The translations under genes were made by a program, and so were the position numbers. From WANQ01 sp964448055 (GTDB lineage Archaea; Thermoproteota; Thermoprotei_A; Sulfolobales; WANQ01): a DNA stretch of 41,201 nt. Location of the stretch: assembly GCA_964448055.1 (NCBI GenBank), contig CAYUVB010000010.1, positions 1 through 41,201 on the forward strand, in the 5' to 3' direction. Shown here one piece after another: positions 31,574-40,093 of the stretch. Positions within the stretch are counted from its first letter, which is position 1, and every line of letters begins with the position of its first letter. The notes beneath the pieces were generated by a model. It was not told the DNA's origin. It did not search any database and saw nothing but the letters and a program-made list of their open reading frames with translations.

Positions 31574-32689
31574 TCCGGCTAACAGCATAGTAATAATCCT
31601 AAGCGAATTACATCCTATTATTCTCCTTAAAACCCACATGCTATGTGCATCATACTCAAATTCATGGAATACATTCCTTGTATTTAATAGAGTGGATCCC
31701 TTAACAATAGTACGAAGTAACTTATAATCGTATAGTCTTATTATTTTAGAAATAATGTATGAATAGTTCAATTCTCTAATCAAGGGTCTAAGTCGATATT
31801 TATACTCATTAACAATTTCATTACCTTTTAAAAGACCGTTAAAATATTCTTCTATTATATTTGATAATGTACTTGCCGCGACGCTTATGGGATATAATCC
31901 TCCACCACTTAAGGGTTTATTCATCCCTATGGTATCTCCTATTGCCAATAGTTTTCCTACACCGAGGGTTCCTAAAGGTCCCGTGCTAACTACTCCTCCA
32001 AAATAGTATTTCCTTTCCTTTAAATCTATTAGTGATGAACGGGTCAAGGTATCTAGAAGTATGTTTAACCTAAGGTAAAGATCTTTGCCGTGAGGTGAAG
32101 TTACACCTATAATACCTTCTTCGCCATCATATAATGGTATGAGCCATGAGAAGAAATTAGGACTTAACTTGGTAACATAAACTTCTATTGCATCGGTATG
32201 TACACGTCCTTTGAATCTTAGCTGAAGAGAATAATGTGTATTAATTCTCTTTACTAAGCCTAAACGTTTTGAGAAATATCTCTTAACGCCTTCAGCTAAG
32301 ATTACTAATTCACCTTTAACTTCATCAACAATGCCTTTGAACGGGTTAACATTTCTTACTGTTCTAGATAGTATTATCCTGGATCCTCTACTTAGGGCTT
32401 CGTTGTAAAAGTATTCCTCAATACCGTAACGATTAACTCTAAGCACAGGCTCCTTTAATTTAACTTCTAGGGCTCCTATTTTAGGTATATTTATTCGTAG
32501 TTTTTTATAAGATCCCTCAACTAGTTTTTGGGGTATTTTTAGGTTTAGATAAGTTTTGTAGCTTATGAGACCTGTACAGTGTTCAGGGAAACCTATTCTA
32601 GGATGTTCCTCGAATACTAATGCATGTTCGCCTAGAAGACGAGCTAAAAGTAATCCGGAGAAACCTCCTCCAACAATTAATACCTTCAT
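31562..32689 (-). CDS. Geranylgeranyl reductase-family FAD-dependent oxidoreductase
   Basis: A 375-residue flavoprotein. The N-terminal dinucleotide-binding loop is VLIVGGGFSGLLLARLL, followed by GFPEHCTGLIS, whose cysteine matches the CxG region of geranylgeranyl reductases. The second FAD motif GKLLAIGDTIGMNKPLSGGG is typical of the GR family of the PHBH fold. Family members saturate the geranylgeranyl chains of archaeal lipids or act on quinones. This protein is shorter and more divergent than the main archaeal digeranylgeranylglycerophospholipid reductase, so the substrate is uncertain. It lies 99 bases downstream of the SpeD-like gene; a strong hairpin separates the two. Confidence 0.8.
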   Translation of the reverse strand: MKVLIVGGGFSGLLLARLLGEHALVFEEHPRIGFPEHCTGLISYKTYLNLKIPQKLVEGSYKKLRINIPKIGALEVKLKEPVLRVNRYGIEEYFYNEALSRGSRIILSRTVRNVNPFKGIVDEVKGELVILAEGVKRYFSKRLGLVKRINTHYSLQLRFKGRVHTDAIEVYVTKLSPNFFSWLIPLYDGEEGIIGVTSPHGKDLYLRLNILLDTLTRSSLIDLKERKYYFGGVVSTGPLGTLGVGKLLAIGDTIGMNKPLSGGGLYPISVAASTLSNIIEEYFNGLLKGNEIVNEYKYRLRPLIRELNYSYIISKIIRLYDYKLLRTIVKGSTLLNTRNVFHEFEYDAHSMWVLRRIIGCNSLRIITMLLAGLLF

Positions 32690-32755
32690 AACACGACATC
32701 TATACTTAAAGCTAGGTATACAATCGAGTTATGCAGGTATTTTCGTCGGCACCAT

Positions 32756-32782
32756 GCCCCCAGGTGCCAGATACCTGGGGGC
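32756..32782. terminator. Perfect 10-bp hairpin between SpeD-like and flavoprotein genes
   Basis: GCCCCCAGGT at 32756-32765 and ACCTGGGGGC at 32773-32782 form a perfect GC-rich stem with a 7-base loop. It lies 6 bases past the stop of the SpeD/ArgDC-like gene on the same (minus) strand. The bases after it are not T-rich, so it is not a textbook intrinsic terminator. It could protect the 3' end, stall polymerase or control the downstream flavoprotein gene. It is strikingly GC-rich for this AT-rich region. Confidence 0.5.
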
Positions 32783-32788
32783 CAAATA

Positions 32789-33187
32789 CTATTCCCGGTG
32801 ATCCTCCTCGAGGGATCTGTTGACGTAGCCTCTTACCACCTTCTTGGCCTTTAACGCCATTACTATGTAGTTAAAGGCTTTTGCTGGATCAGTGTGCTCA
32901 CCACAGGAGTAAACATCTACTGTTGCAAAGCTAAACTCGGGCCACGTGTGTATGGTTATATGGCTCTCTAGTATTATTGCTACAACACTGACGCCAAGCC
33001 CTATCTTCCATGATCTTACTTCTAGTAATGTCATGTTCCCTAACTCAGCTGCGCGAGTAACAATACGTCTAAGTTCTTCTTCATTGGATAGTATTTGGGG
33101 GTCGCATCCATAGAGATTGCCGTAAACATGCTTGCCTACAACCTTCTCAATGCTCTTCAATATCATAGGGCTTACTACTTCTACCAT
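32789..33187 (-). CDS. SpeD-fold pyruvoyl decarboxylase, AdoMetDC or crenarchaeal arginine decarboxylase
   Basis: A 132-residue proenzyme that cleaves itself before Ser75 (in LESHITIHTWPE) to create the pyruvoyl cofactor; Cys95 in VDVYSCGEH is the other conserved active-site residue. Crenarchaea carry two paralogues of this fold: S-adenosylmethionine decarboxylase and an arginine decarboxylase that recruited the same scaffold. The segment VVGKHVYGNLYGCDP near residues 16-30 resembles the arginine decarboxylase paralogue as I remember it, so agmatine and polyamine synthesis is likely. The choice should be treated as tentative. ATG with AGGGGGTAGGGG upstream; the promoter region is unusually G-rich. 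Confidence 0.85.
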   Translation of the reverse strand: MVEVVSPMILKSIEKVVGKHVYGNLYGCDPQILSNEEELRRIVTRAAELGNMTLLEVRSWKIGLGVSVVAIILESHITIHTWPEFSFATVDVYSCGEHTDPAKAFNYIVMALKAKKVVRGYVNRSLEEDHRE

Positions 33188-33252
33188 ATCCCCTACCCCC
33201 TCAAAGGGCTATGAACCCCCCTAACCTTTTAAATTTACCCCCCTCCCCTATC
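33188..33252 (-). promoter_or_regulatory. G-tract-rich promoter/leader of the SpeD-like gene
   Basis: Minus strand, 5' to 3': GGGGAGGGGGG, then TAAATTTAAAAGG (TATA-like, about 33221-33234), then GGGGGG, then GGGGG-TA-GGGG just before the ATG. Five runs of four or more G occur within about 65 bases of otherwise AT-rich DNA. They flank the TATA element and the last pair serves as ribosome-binding site. A G-quadruplex or a special transcription-factor site is conceivable. Confidence 0.4.
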
Positions 33253-33292
33253 ATACTAGGTATTCAAGCTCATCAATATAGGGTATTAGGTA

Positions 33293-34092
33293 ATGGCATC
33301 CACAATCAGTGTAATCCAACCATATACTCGTTGTAGGAGTGGAGATGTCTCTCCATTTATTATAATATTACCGTCTAAAGATCATGTAGAAGAACTTGCT
33401 TCAATTCTTGACGGATTTGAAGTTAAGACTAGAGTTGAAGGGAGAGAGCCCTTTTTCACTATAACAGGTAAGTATAAGGTCATAGACTTAACTATCGCTT
33501 CAACGGGTATAGGTGCTCCAAGTTTAGCATTAGCATTAGAGGAGTATGTACGTTTAGGTGGAAGAGTATTCATTAGAGTAGGTTTTGGAACGGGTCTTCA
33601 GTCAAGATTATCCTTAGGTGACGTAGTACTAGTCTCATCAGCAATAAGAGCAGATGGTACTAGTAGACATTATGCGCCTATAGAGTATCCTGCTGTAGCT
33701 TCGTACGAGCTTATATGGTATGCTAAAGAATTGTTCAAAACTTACACTAGAATATATGATCATGAAATGAGGTATCATGTAGGCTTAGCAGTATCCCTTG
33801 ATGTACTTGTAGGATTAGAGGATGTTATGCGCACATGGGCTAAAGCGGATGCATTAATAGCTGATATGGAGACCTCAACTCTATATACGTTATCATCCAT
33901 TAAGAGACTTAAATCATTATCAATATTAGTTGTTGATAGTAGTATACCCCATGGTATAATGCCTGGTGACTTAGAAAGAAGTATTGAGAGAGCTGGCTAT
34001 ACTAAAAAAATAAACGATAGATTGCTTGTAGCTTCGAAGCTTGCAGCAGAAGTACTTGTACGTATACGTGAAGAATATCGTTATCAGAAAGA
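33293..34092 (+). CDS. Nucleoside phosphorylase, uridine phosphorylase-like (truncated by assembly gap)
   Basis: At least 266 residues of a PNP/UDP-family phosphorylase that splits nucleosides with phosphate during salvage. Recognisable parts: IASTGIGAPSLALALEEYVR, then FIRVGFGTGLQ (phosphate and ribose side), SSAIRADGTSRHYAP-IEYPA (base and phosphate contacts) and ADALIADMETSTLYTLSSI with the Met-Glu that holds the ribose. The family is about 240-290 residues long, so only the last few residues and the stop are lost in the run of N. Specificity for uridine over purine nucleosides is inferred from overall similarity only. Confidence 0.85.
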
Positions 34093-34192
34093 NNNNNNNN
34101 NNNNNNNNNNNNNNNNNNNNNNNNNNNNNNNNNNNNNNNNNNNNNNNNNNNNNNNNNNNNNNNNNNNNNNNNNNNNNNNNNNNNNNNNNNNN
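34093..34192. other. Assembly gap of 100 N
   Basis: Exactly 100 unresolved bases, the usual placeholder for a scaffold gap of unknown size. It removes the 3' ends of two convergent genes, the phosphorylase on the left and the repeat protein on the right. Order and distance across it rest on scaffolding, not on read sequence. Confidence 0.98.
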
Positions 34193-34710
34193 ATGTTGCC
34201 GTAGAAGAATCTTTCAATTCTATTTAATTCACCAAGACTACAATCACAGCATGCAACAAGTCTGCCATTAGTGAACTCTAAGTGTAAACTCCGAGCATAT
34301 AATTCTTCAGCAATAAGTCTTCCCCTAGTCTTATTCGTAGACAAGCTTTTTACAATTAGTTCTAAAACCTCTATTCTTCTAGCCTTAGATGTACCTGTTA
34401 ACTCAAATAGGCCGCGTTTAGCTTTTATTGTATCAGCTATAATTCTTCCTTTCATCATTATGTTATTTGCATCAAGTTTTGTTACATCTACTAATCCTTT
34501 AGCAACTACTTCATTACCATGTATTTCATTTGCCTTCGTAAATCCTTGTATTTCTATTCTGTTAGCCTTTACGTAGTTAGAAATTAGTACGCCTATGATA
34601 CTCAGTTTATTTACGTTGACGTAGTCTATTTTAGCGTAACCTGTTATGTGTAATGTATCTAGTTCAAGTTTATTAGTATTAACCCATCCCTCTATTCTCC
34701 TAGGAATCAC
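34193..34710 (-). CDS. Bactofilin-like beta-helix repeat protein (3' end lost in gap)
   Basis: At least 172 residues with an irregular repeat of about 15-20 residues, each a short run of alternating hydrophobics broken by Gly or Asn: LDTLHITGYAKIDYVNVNKL, then IEIQGFTKANEIHGNEVVAK and IIADTIKAKRGLFELTGTS. This is the pattern of bactofilins (right-handed beta-helix polymers) and related archaeal proteins. No membrane segment or signal peptide is visible, which fits a cytoskeletal-type filament. A CCDC cluster lies near residue 153. The start is GTG at 34710; the C-terminus lies in the assembly gap. I assign the family by repeat pattern only. Confidence 0.6.
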
Positions 34711-34774
34711 CCTACTATAACTTCATAAGTATCTGGAAGAATAATAAATATATGTCCAATAATGGTGAAACATC

Positions 34775-35782
34775 ATGAATAACCTAGTTGTAGAAATAGA
34801 TTTTGATCAAATAAACAAGGTAGCAAGGATACTTAGAAATAAGCTAAAGATTACAATAGACGATTTTGCTGATCCAAGATATTATCCTTCAAAAAACGAG
34901 GATCCGGAGAACGTATTAAGGTATTTCATATTCATGGTAGCTATAGACCATAGACTTAGTAGACCTGGGAAACCTTATGAAGGATTTGTTGATGGAGAAT
35001 TTTATCATGGGGCTGATCTTCTTTATAGACTAGGATCAAAGAAGTTCCATGAAAACCCTGAATGGTTTGATCCTAAGCATATGGCTAATATAACGTTAGA
35101 TGAAGTAAGAGATTGGCTTAGTGTCAAGAAGCCCAAGAAAGTTGAACCACCAGATGTAGAAGTTAGGACAATGCTTTTAAGGGATGTTGGTTTAAAGTTG
35201 GTTAAACTGTATTCATCTAGCGTTAGTAAACTAATAGAGTCATCGAGAAACTATTTAAAATCGCTTCAAGGAGGATTAATCGATAGATTAAAGATGTTTA
35301 GGGCATACGAGGATCCTGTAGAGAAGAAACCTTACTTATTCTTTAAGTTCATAGAAAGAAGAGGATTATTCAGACCAATAGATAAGGAGAATGTAGAAGT
35401 TCCTGTAGATAATCACTTAACAAGAATAGCACTTAGATTAGGTTTAGTGAAGGTTAGAGGTATATTGAGAGACAAGATACTACAATTAGTTGATTTCAAT
35501 TGGGAAGAGGATGTAATACTTCGTATAGCTGTTAGAAGAGCTTACAAAGAATTAGCTCTTAAAGCTGATATAGAGCCTACAATACTAGATGACTTCCTAT
35601 GGATGTTTGGTAGAAAATGCTGTCTAAGAGAAGAACCTTCGTGTAACGTATGCTCTATGAAATGTAATGAGTATGGATGGTGTATTAATGGTAAATGCAT
35701 TCTTAGCGATGTATGCTTGGCTGCAAAAGGAGTTGAACCTATGTATGTTGAGCATTCATACCTTAATACATGGTATTACTGA
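34775..35782 (+). CDS. HhH-GPD-like protein with C-terminal Fe-S loop, DNA glycosylase relative
   Basis: A 335-residue protein not assignable to a standard repair family. Residues 208-226 (VEVPVDNHLTRIALRLGLV) match the segment of endonuclease III-like glycosylases that carries the catalytic Asp (here Asp212). Residues 272-314 hold eight cysteines after FLWMFGRKCC. Cys283-x6-Cys290-x2-Cys293 fits the iron-sulfur loop of that family, but the fourth ligand is not at the usual spacing. I see no clear helix-hairpin-helix (GVG) before the Asp. The N-terminal 120 residues (IDHRLSRPGKPYEGFVDGEF, LLYRLGSKKFHENPEWF) are unlike glycosylases I know. GGTG lies 7 bases before the ATG. DNA or RNA base removal is a reasonable guess. 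Confidence 0.75.
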   Translation: MNNLVVEIDFDQINKVARILRNKLKITIDDFADPRYYPSKNEDPENVLRYFIFMVAIDHRLSRPGKPYEGFVDGEFYHGADLLYRLGSKKFHENPEWFDPKHMANITLDEVRDWLSVKKPKKVEPPDVEVRTMLLRDVGLKLVKLYSSSVSKLIESSRNYLKSLQGGLIDRLKMFRAYEDPVEKKPYLFFKFIERRGLFRPIDKENVEVPVDNHLTRIALRLGLVKVRGILRDKILQLVDFNWEEDVILRIAVRRAYKELALKADIEPTILDDFLWMFGRKCCLREEPSCNVCSMKCNEYGWCINGKCILSDVCLAAKGVEPMYVEHSYLNTWYY

Positions 35783-35902
35783 TATAGGTTAACAATATGT
35801 TAAAGTATTAGCTCATCATTAATAAACCCAAGTACTTTTAAATCCAGTAGTTAGTATTAGCATTTACATCGCTACTTACTAGTTAGAAGAAACATAAGAT
35901 CA

Positions 35903-35914
35903 CGGTTAAAAGTA
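35903..35914 (+). promoter_or_regulatory. Putative TATA element of the RHH gene
   Basis: CGGTTAAAAGTAT lies about 16-26 bases before the ATG at 35928, close enough that the mRNA would be leaderless. There is no ribosome-binding site before that ATG, which agrees. The rest of the 145-base interval from 35783 shows no gene. Confidence 0.35.
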
Positions 35915-35927
35915 TAGTACAAATTCC

Positions 35928-36128
35928 ATGGTGTTAGGTTTGGCGTCAAGGGTATTACTTGTAACATTTAAGGCACCACGCGAACTAATAGAAGAAGCTG
36001 ATAAATTAGTTGAAGCAGGTATTTTTTCTAGCAGAAGTGAAGTGCTTCGCTATGCTTTAAGTATGTTGATAATGAAGTATAGAAGATTAGGAGAAATTGG
36101 AAGTATGGAAAAGACTATTATACGCTAA
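35928..36128 (+). CDS. Ribbon-helix-helix (CopG/MetJ-type) DNA-binding protein
   Basis: A 66-residue protein with the full RHH layout. A strand (SRVLLVTFKAP) is followed by helix 1 (RELIEEADKLVEAGIF), the turn SSRSEV and helix 2 (LRYALSMLIMKYRRL). The F/S-SRSE turn between helices is diagnostic. It should dimerise and bind DNA as a repressor. There is no neighbouring toxin gene, so a plain regulator is likelier than an antitoxin. The following wHTH gene, 119 bases downstream, may or may not be co-transcribed. The start lacks a ribosome-binding site and fits a leaderless transcript. Confidence 0.85.
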   Translation: MVLGLASRVLLVTFKAPRELIEEADKLVEAGIFSSRSEVLRYALSMLIMKYRRLGEIGSMEKTIIR

Positions 36129-36247
36129 AATAATGATGTTCAAAAATTCATGGTAGCATATAATGCTACTTTGTCTACAAGTCTTTAGAGTGAATGTTTT
36201 TACCTCCTCTAAGTACTTAATACAGTAATTCATGGTGGAGATAAAAC

Positions 36248-36523
36248 ATGGTTTTAGCTAGTAAACGTTATCCTAAGGAAATAGAGGAGGTTAGAATGAA
36301 GCTTAGGGGCGATGAACGTAAGGTATTCGATTACTTTCTGTATCATGTTTCGGTAGGTGAAATAATAGCATTACGTGAGCTGAAACTTAGATACGGTGTA
36401 GAAGACCCCTTAGGCGTAATAGTTAAGTTAATAGACAAAGGATACATTGAAAGAGGTGAAGGGTGCTATAACTTAGCTAAACGTTATCGTGAAATATTAT
36501 GGGATCTTAAGAAGCAAGTATGA
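36248..36523 (+). CDS. Small winged-helix protein of unknown function, 91 aa
   Basis: A small basic protein whose helices and final hairpin fit a winged-helix domain: DERKVFDYFLYHVSVGEIIA, then LRELKLRYGVEDPLGVIVKL (recognition helix region), and KGYIERGEGCYNLAKRY (wing). GGTGGAG sits 7 bases before the ATG, a strong start. It ends 6 bases before the convergent HerA gene. I do not know the family name; a DNA-binding role is inferred from fold pattern only. Confidence 0.75.
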   Translation: MVLASKRYPKEIEEVRMKLRGDERKVFDYFLYHVSVGEIIALRELKLRYGVEDPLGVIVKLIDKGYIERGEGCYNLAKRYREILWDLKKQV

Positions 36524-36529
36524 ATCTAC

Positions 36530-38650
36530 TTAGATCATGGTATTAAGTACTCTTAAGCTCACAAACTTTCTAAGATCATTTATACTAACTACTCTTCTAT
36601 TTACAGACTCTAGTAATAATGCTATTGTATGCCAACAAGGTTGCTCTCTTCCACAACTACATCTCCAGGATCCATCAGCAAGTTTTATCTCTACTTTCTC
36701 ATTATCTATTACTCCACTAATTAACCCTAGATCTCTGTCATACCTTACCTCAATGTTATCATGTAATATAGCTAATTTGTTTATAGCTTCGTCTAAAACT
36801 TCTTGATCTACTATTGCTGTAAGTGATATTATTTTTGCTAACCCTTCAGCTATATCCTTAGGACTAACAGCATCTACACCTAAAGTTTCCCTAACGAGTT
36901 TCCGTGCAACTAATAGTAGTTCTGTCTTAATTTTAGTCAATGCTAAATGTTTAGACCACTCACTAATTACGTCTATATCAGCACCTGCATAGTCCAATAC
37001 TCTATCTCTAACTCTAATCATTAGTGGTGCTGGTGCTAGAGGACCCACAACAATTACTTCACCTGGATTAAGGCCTGGGAGATTATTAAGTAAGTCTTGA
37101 CTCAATTGCTCGCTTGCATCCCTCACTGCATCTTGGTCTCTAGGATTAATTATCCTTGATATTATCTGTGATTGACACTGACTTAATAGATCAGCGTCTA
37201 TTTTACTAGGTCTTTGAGTTATCACTATGAGGAAAACTCCAAACTTTCTGCCCTCGGCTGCTATCTTTGACAATATTTCTCTACTCCATGTGTCTTCCTG
37301 TGTTTTTGGTGGTGCAAATCTATGAGCTTCCTCAACTACAATGACTACTGGATCAGGATAGGTTTCACCTTTCAATCCTCTCTTATAGTTAATCCTAGCC
37401 TTAAACACGCGTGTAAGAATATTGTATACTAAGTGATCTTGTACTTCCTTCCTAAGACCACTTAAATTAAATATCGTTATATGAGCAGGCCTCAATATTT
37501 TCTTTAAGGGTATTATTTTTGAACCATAAACTCCTATTCTTGCCAAGTTACCTAGGTATCTTATTAAATCAAAACCTATGTCAGGGTCTCTTTTAAGTCC
37601 AAGCCATATTCTTCTAATAGCACGTACCATTCTTTCAGCATATCCAGGATCTTTTTCCAAATTAGATATGTCCAAGTCTAATCTAAGCTTTAATTCATGA
37701 GCTAGTCTCGTATAGAAGGTTTTAAACGAGGGTTTGTGTTCCATAGCAGTTATAGAGGCTTCTATTATTGTTCTTAGAGATTTAAGTGAAAGCAACCTAG
37801 GTTTATCGAATGCATCAGCTAATATTGCGGCAAGACTTTTTACTCCATGTAATACTGCCCTTATTCTGCTAGCATTAGGAGGTATTCCTGCAACTGCAGC
37901 TAATTCTTCATAACTCATACTCTTAATGCTTATCTTGTAAAGTATGTCTCCATCTTGATCTTTATGACCTTTTAAAACTATTACGGAATTAGAATATTCT
38001 TCTCCCAATCTATTAATACTATCCTTTATTTTAACATATTCGCCATGGGGATCTAATACAAGTATTGTTGCCCCCTTCTTTAGTAACTCCTCTATCAATA
38101 CTATACTTGTCCAGGTTTTACCTGAGCCTGTAGCAGCTATTATAGCTACGTGTCTATTTATTCCTCTGACATCAAGATATACTGGAACATTAGGTCTTGA
38201 TATAAGATAACCTACATGAAGTCCTTTATCTTCCGGAACGCTATAAAAGTCTTTAACCATATTATCGGGGGCACGATAAACCCAAGTATTAGCGGGTGGT
38301 GCGTGTCGTGGTGTATATATTCTATTCTTCCACTTATATCCTAAAACTCTTGCGGTTGCAAGTATTTGGTCTTCTGTTTGACCATCACCTATTTCTTCTA
38401 CAACCTTCCATGGTAAGTTAGGATTTAATCCAATATCTCTTCTCTTTATTTCTCTTATTTGAGCTAGAACGTTAACTTTAATTGGTGCTTCCTCACCTGG
38501 CGGGATCTCGTATAATTCTACGTATACGTATTCGTAAAGTGGTGGGATATTCCTAGGATTGACGGTTAACGTAAAGTATGATGGCGTTGACTCACCCGTA
38601 ATCCTTCCTATGGGCTCCCCTTTACTGTTGTATATCGTTTGTGATGTCAA
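36530..38650 (-). CDS. HerA-like DNA translocase ATPase with C-terminal SWIM zinc finger
   Basis: A 706-residue HerA/FtsK-type ATPase. Residues 1-75 look like the HAS barrel, 165-190 hold Walker A (ATGSGKT at 173-179), and Walker B is VVIVVEEAHRFAPP at 434-447, followed by ITQRPSKID. The C-terminus is unusual: residues 662-676 read WRCSCGREQPCWHTI, a SWIM zinc finger with Cys664, Cys666, Cys672 and His674. HerA forms a hexameric ring that pumps DNA and works with NurA in end resection. The TTG start overlaps the NurA stop as TTGA, so the two are translationally coupled. SWIM fingers bind DNA or partners, for example in Shu2/SWS1 proteins. No Mre11 or Rad50 gene is adjacent. Confidence 0.92.
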   Translation of the reverse strand: MTSQTIYNSKGEPIGRITGESTPSYFTLTVNPRNIPPLYEYVYVELYEIPPGEEAPIKVNVLAQIREIKRRDIGLNPNLPWKVVEEIGDGQTEDQILATARVLGYKWKNRIYTPRHAPPANTWVYRAPDNMVKDFYSVPEDKGLHVGYLISRPNVPVYLDVRGINRHVAIIAATGSGKTWTSIVLIEELLKKGATILVLDPHGEYVKIKDSINRLGEEYSNSVIVLKGHKDQDGDILYKISIKSMSYEELAAVAGIPPNASRIRAVLHGVKSLAAILADAFDKPRLLSLKSLRTIIEASITAMEHKPSFKTFYTRLAHELKLRLDLDISNLEKDPGYAERMVRAIRRIWLGLKRDPDIGFDLIRYLGNLARIGVYGSKIIPLKKILRPAHITIFNLSGLRKEVQDHLVYNILTRVFKARINYKRGLKGETYPDPVVIVVEEAHRFAPPKTQEDTWSREILSKIAAEGRKFGVFLIVITQRPSKIDADLLSQCQSQIISRIINPRDQDAVRDASEQLSQDLLNNLPGLNPGEVIVVGPLAPAPLMIRVRDRVLDYAGADIDVISEWSKHLALTKIKTELLLVARKLVRETLGVDAVSPKDIAEGLAKIISLTAIVDQEVLDEAINKLAILHDNIEVRYDRDLGLISGVIDNEKVEIKLADGSWRCSCGREQPCWHTIALLLESVNRRVVSINDLRKFVSLRVLNTMI

Positions 38651-39963
38651 TGTATACCCCCTAAACTATACTTCCTTGTTAGAGGTATTCTTAAGCCCCT
38701 TGTTCTTAGCGTTGAGTCTAAGTAGTTGAGGTAATACCTAAATGTGTTCTTAGTGAGGTGGGAGTATTCGTGTGCTTGTACTAACCATATATTGTAGTAT
38801 CTGTTATTGACGTATCCTTTCTTTATTGTTGCTAAAGCCTTTATGAAACCATTGGTATGCTCTGTAAAAGTAGGCTTCGTATGGTTAATTATACTTTGCC
38901 CTATGTTTGTTAGCTCTATGGTTTCAACCATTAATGGGTTATCGTTGATACTTAGTTTTGTGTAAGATAGTATTGGTATAGTTAGATAGTCCATTTCCCT
39001 TCTTATGTATTCTATTATACTACTATCTAAACCGTGCTTACTTTTGTATTCATCTAATTTGTACACTATCTTAGGTTTTTCAAGGGTATCGAGAATTCTA
39101 TTTACTAACGCTTTTCTTAGAGAGGGTTTCATAGGTTTAGTGTAGCCTATATCATCAACTATAGACATTATCAAGTGTATATCGTGGTAATCCTCCTCTA
39201 ATAGTAGGTCTATTAGTTTTTGCTGCTCAATATCTAATGAGCTTTTCAACTTAGCTAGTGCATCTAAATGTTGTTTATAGTCTATCTGTACTAGTAATTC
39301 GTATATTTTGGGATTGAATTCTTTAAAGTATTCTAGTATGAGTAACTCCTTAAACAAGTTAAGACTTGAATCTTTACTAACATAGCATAGCGTAATATCC
39401 TTGTCTCGTGCTTTCTTAATCAGATTTATTAAGCTTGTAATTAGCTTTAATGTTTTTTCAAGTAATCTTATTTCACCCGATCTAAGGGTTTCTATATTCT
39501 TAAGGAGTTTTATTGCGCATGCAAAGTACTTAAGTACATACACGTAATAGCTTCCATCAATTAGAAGTATTGACCCCTTGGGTAAATGTTCTACGGTATC
39601 TATGGCTACTAGTATCTCTGTTAATGATCTCAATGCATCCATATATTTCTTAGATCTGTGGTTAACGATATCGATTGTTAGTTTACGGAGAGGTTTGATT
39701 CCAGAATTGAATACAGCAATAGCCCTAGCTATATATAATGCTCCTCCGCCAGTTAGGTCTACAAATCTTCCGCCACCATCTATTGCTGCTAATGCCGTAT
39801 CATGTACCAGATCTCCGTGTGGGAAGTCTTTTATCCACCATTTATTTACATCTTTGGTTATTACCCAGGGAATACTTATACTACTTTGATATTTCCTAAG
39901 TTCCTCCGCAATACTTCCTACATTATTCACTACAAGATCGAAGAACCAGTCAGCATTCTTCAT
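38647..39963 (-). CDS. nurA: NurA-domain nuclease, partner of HerA
   Basis: A 438-residue NurA 5'-3' nuclease. Putative metal ligands are Asp62 (AAIDGGGRF), Glu116 (SLTEIL) and Asp136 (LLIDGSYY), in the same order and spacing as the catalytic residues of Sulfolobus NurA. VSKDSS near 203 and the C-terminal AHEYSHLTKNTF also fit. It is longer than Sulfolobus NurA (337 residues) because of a helical insert at about 210-330. It is encoded directly upstream of the HerA gene with a 4-base overlap, so the two should form the HerA-NurA resection complex. AAGGGGG precedes the ATG. Confidence 0.85.
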   Translation of the reverse strand: MKNADWFFDLVVNNVGSIAEELRKYQSSISIPWVITKDVNKWWIKDFPHGDLVHDTALAAIDGGGRFVDLTGGGALYIARAIAVFNSGIKPLRKLTIDIVNHRSKKYMDALRSLTEILVAIDTVEHLPKGSILLIDGSYYVYVLKYFACAIKLLKNIETLRSGEIRLLEKTLKLITSLINLIKKARDKDITLCYVSKDSSLNLFKELLILEYFKEFNPKIYELLVQIDYKQHLDALAKLKSSLDIEQQKLIDLLLEEDYHDIHLIMSIVDDIGYTKPMKPSLRKALVNRILDTLEKPKIVYKLDEYKSKHGLDSSIIEYIRREMDYLTIPILSYTKLSINDNPLMVETIELTNIGQSIINHTKPTFTEHTNGFIKALATIKKGYVNNRYYNIWLVQAHEYSHLTKNTFRYYLNYLDSTLRTRGLRIPLTRKYSLGGIH

Positions 39964-40093
39964 TCTTTACTTGCCCCCTTAATGTTTTGTAATACTTTGC
40001 TATACCTATCATGTAGGAGCCTTAGTTACATTACCACTTAATTTTTAGGAGTACATTTAATGTTAATAAGTCGTTAACATAGTAATACTAATG

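Noticed and set aside
35928..36523. Toxin-antitoxin pair made of the RHH protein and the following small protein
   Set aside because: The second protein looks like a winged helix, not a RelE, PIN or MazF toxin, and the genes are 119 bases apart with separate start signals.
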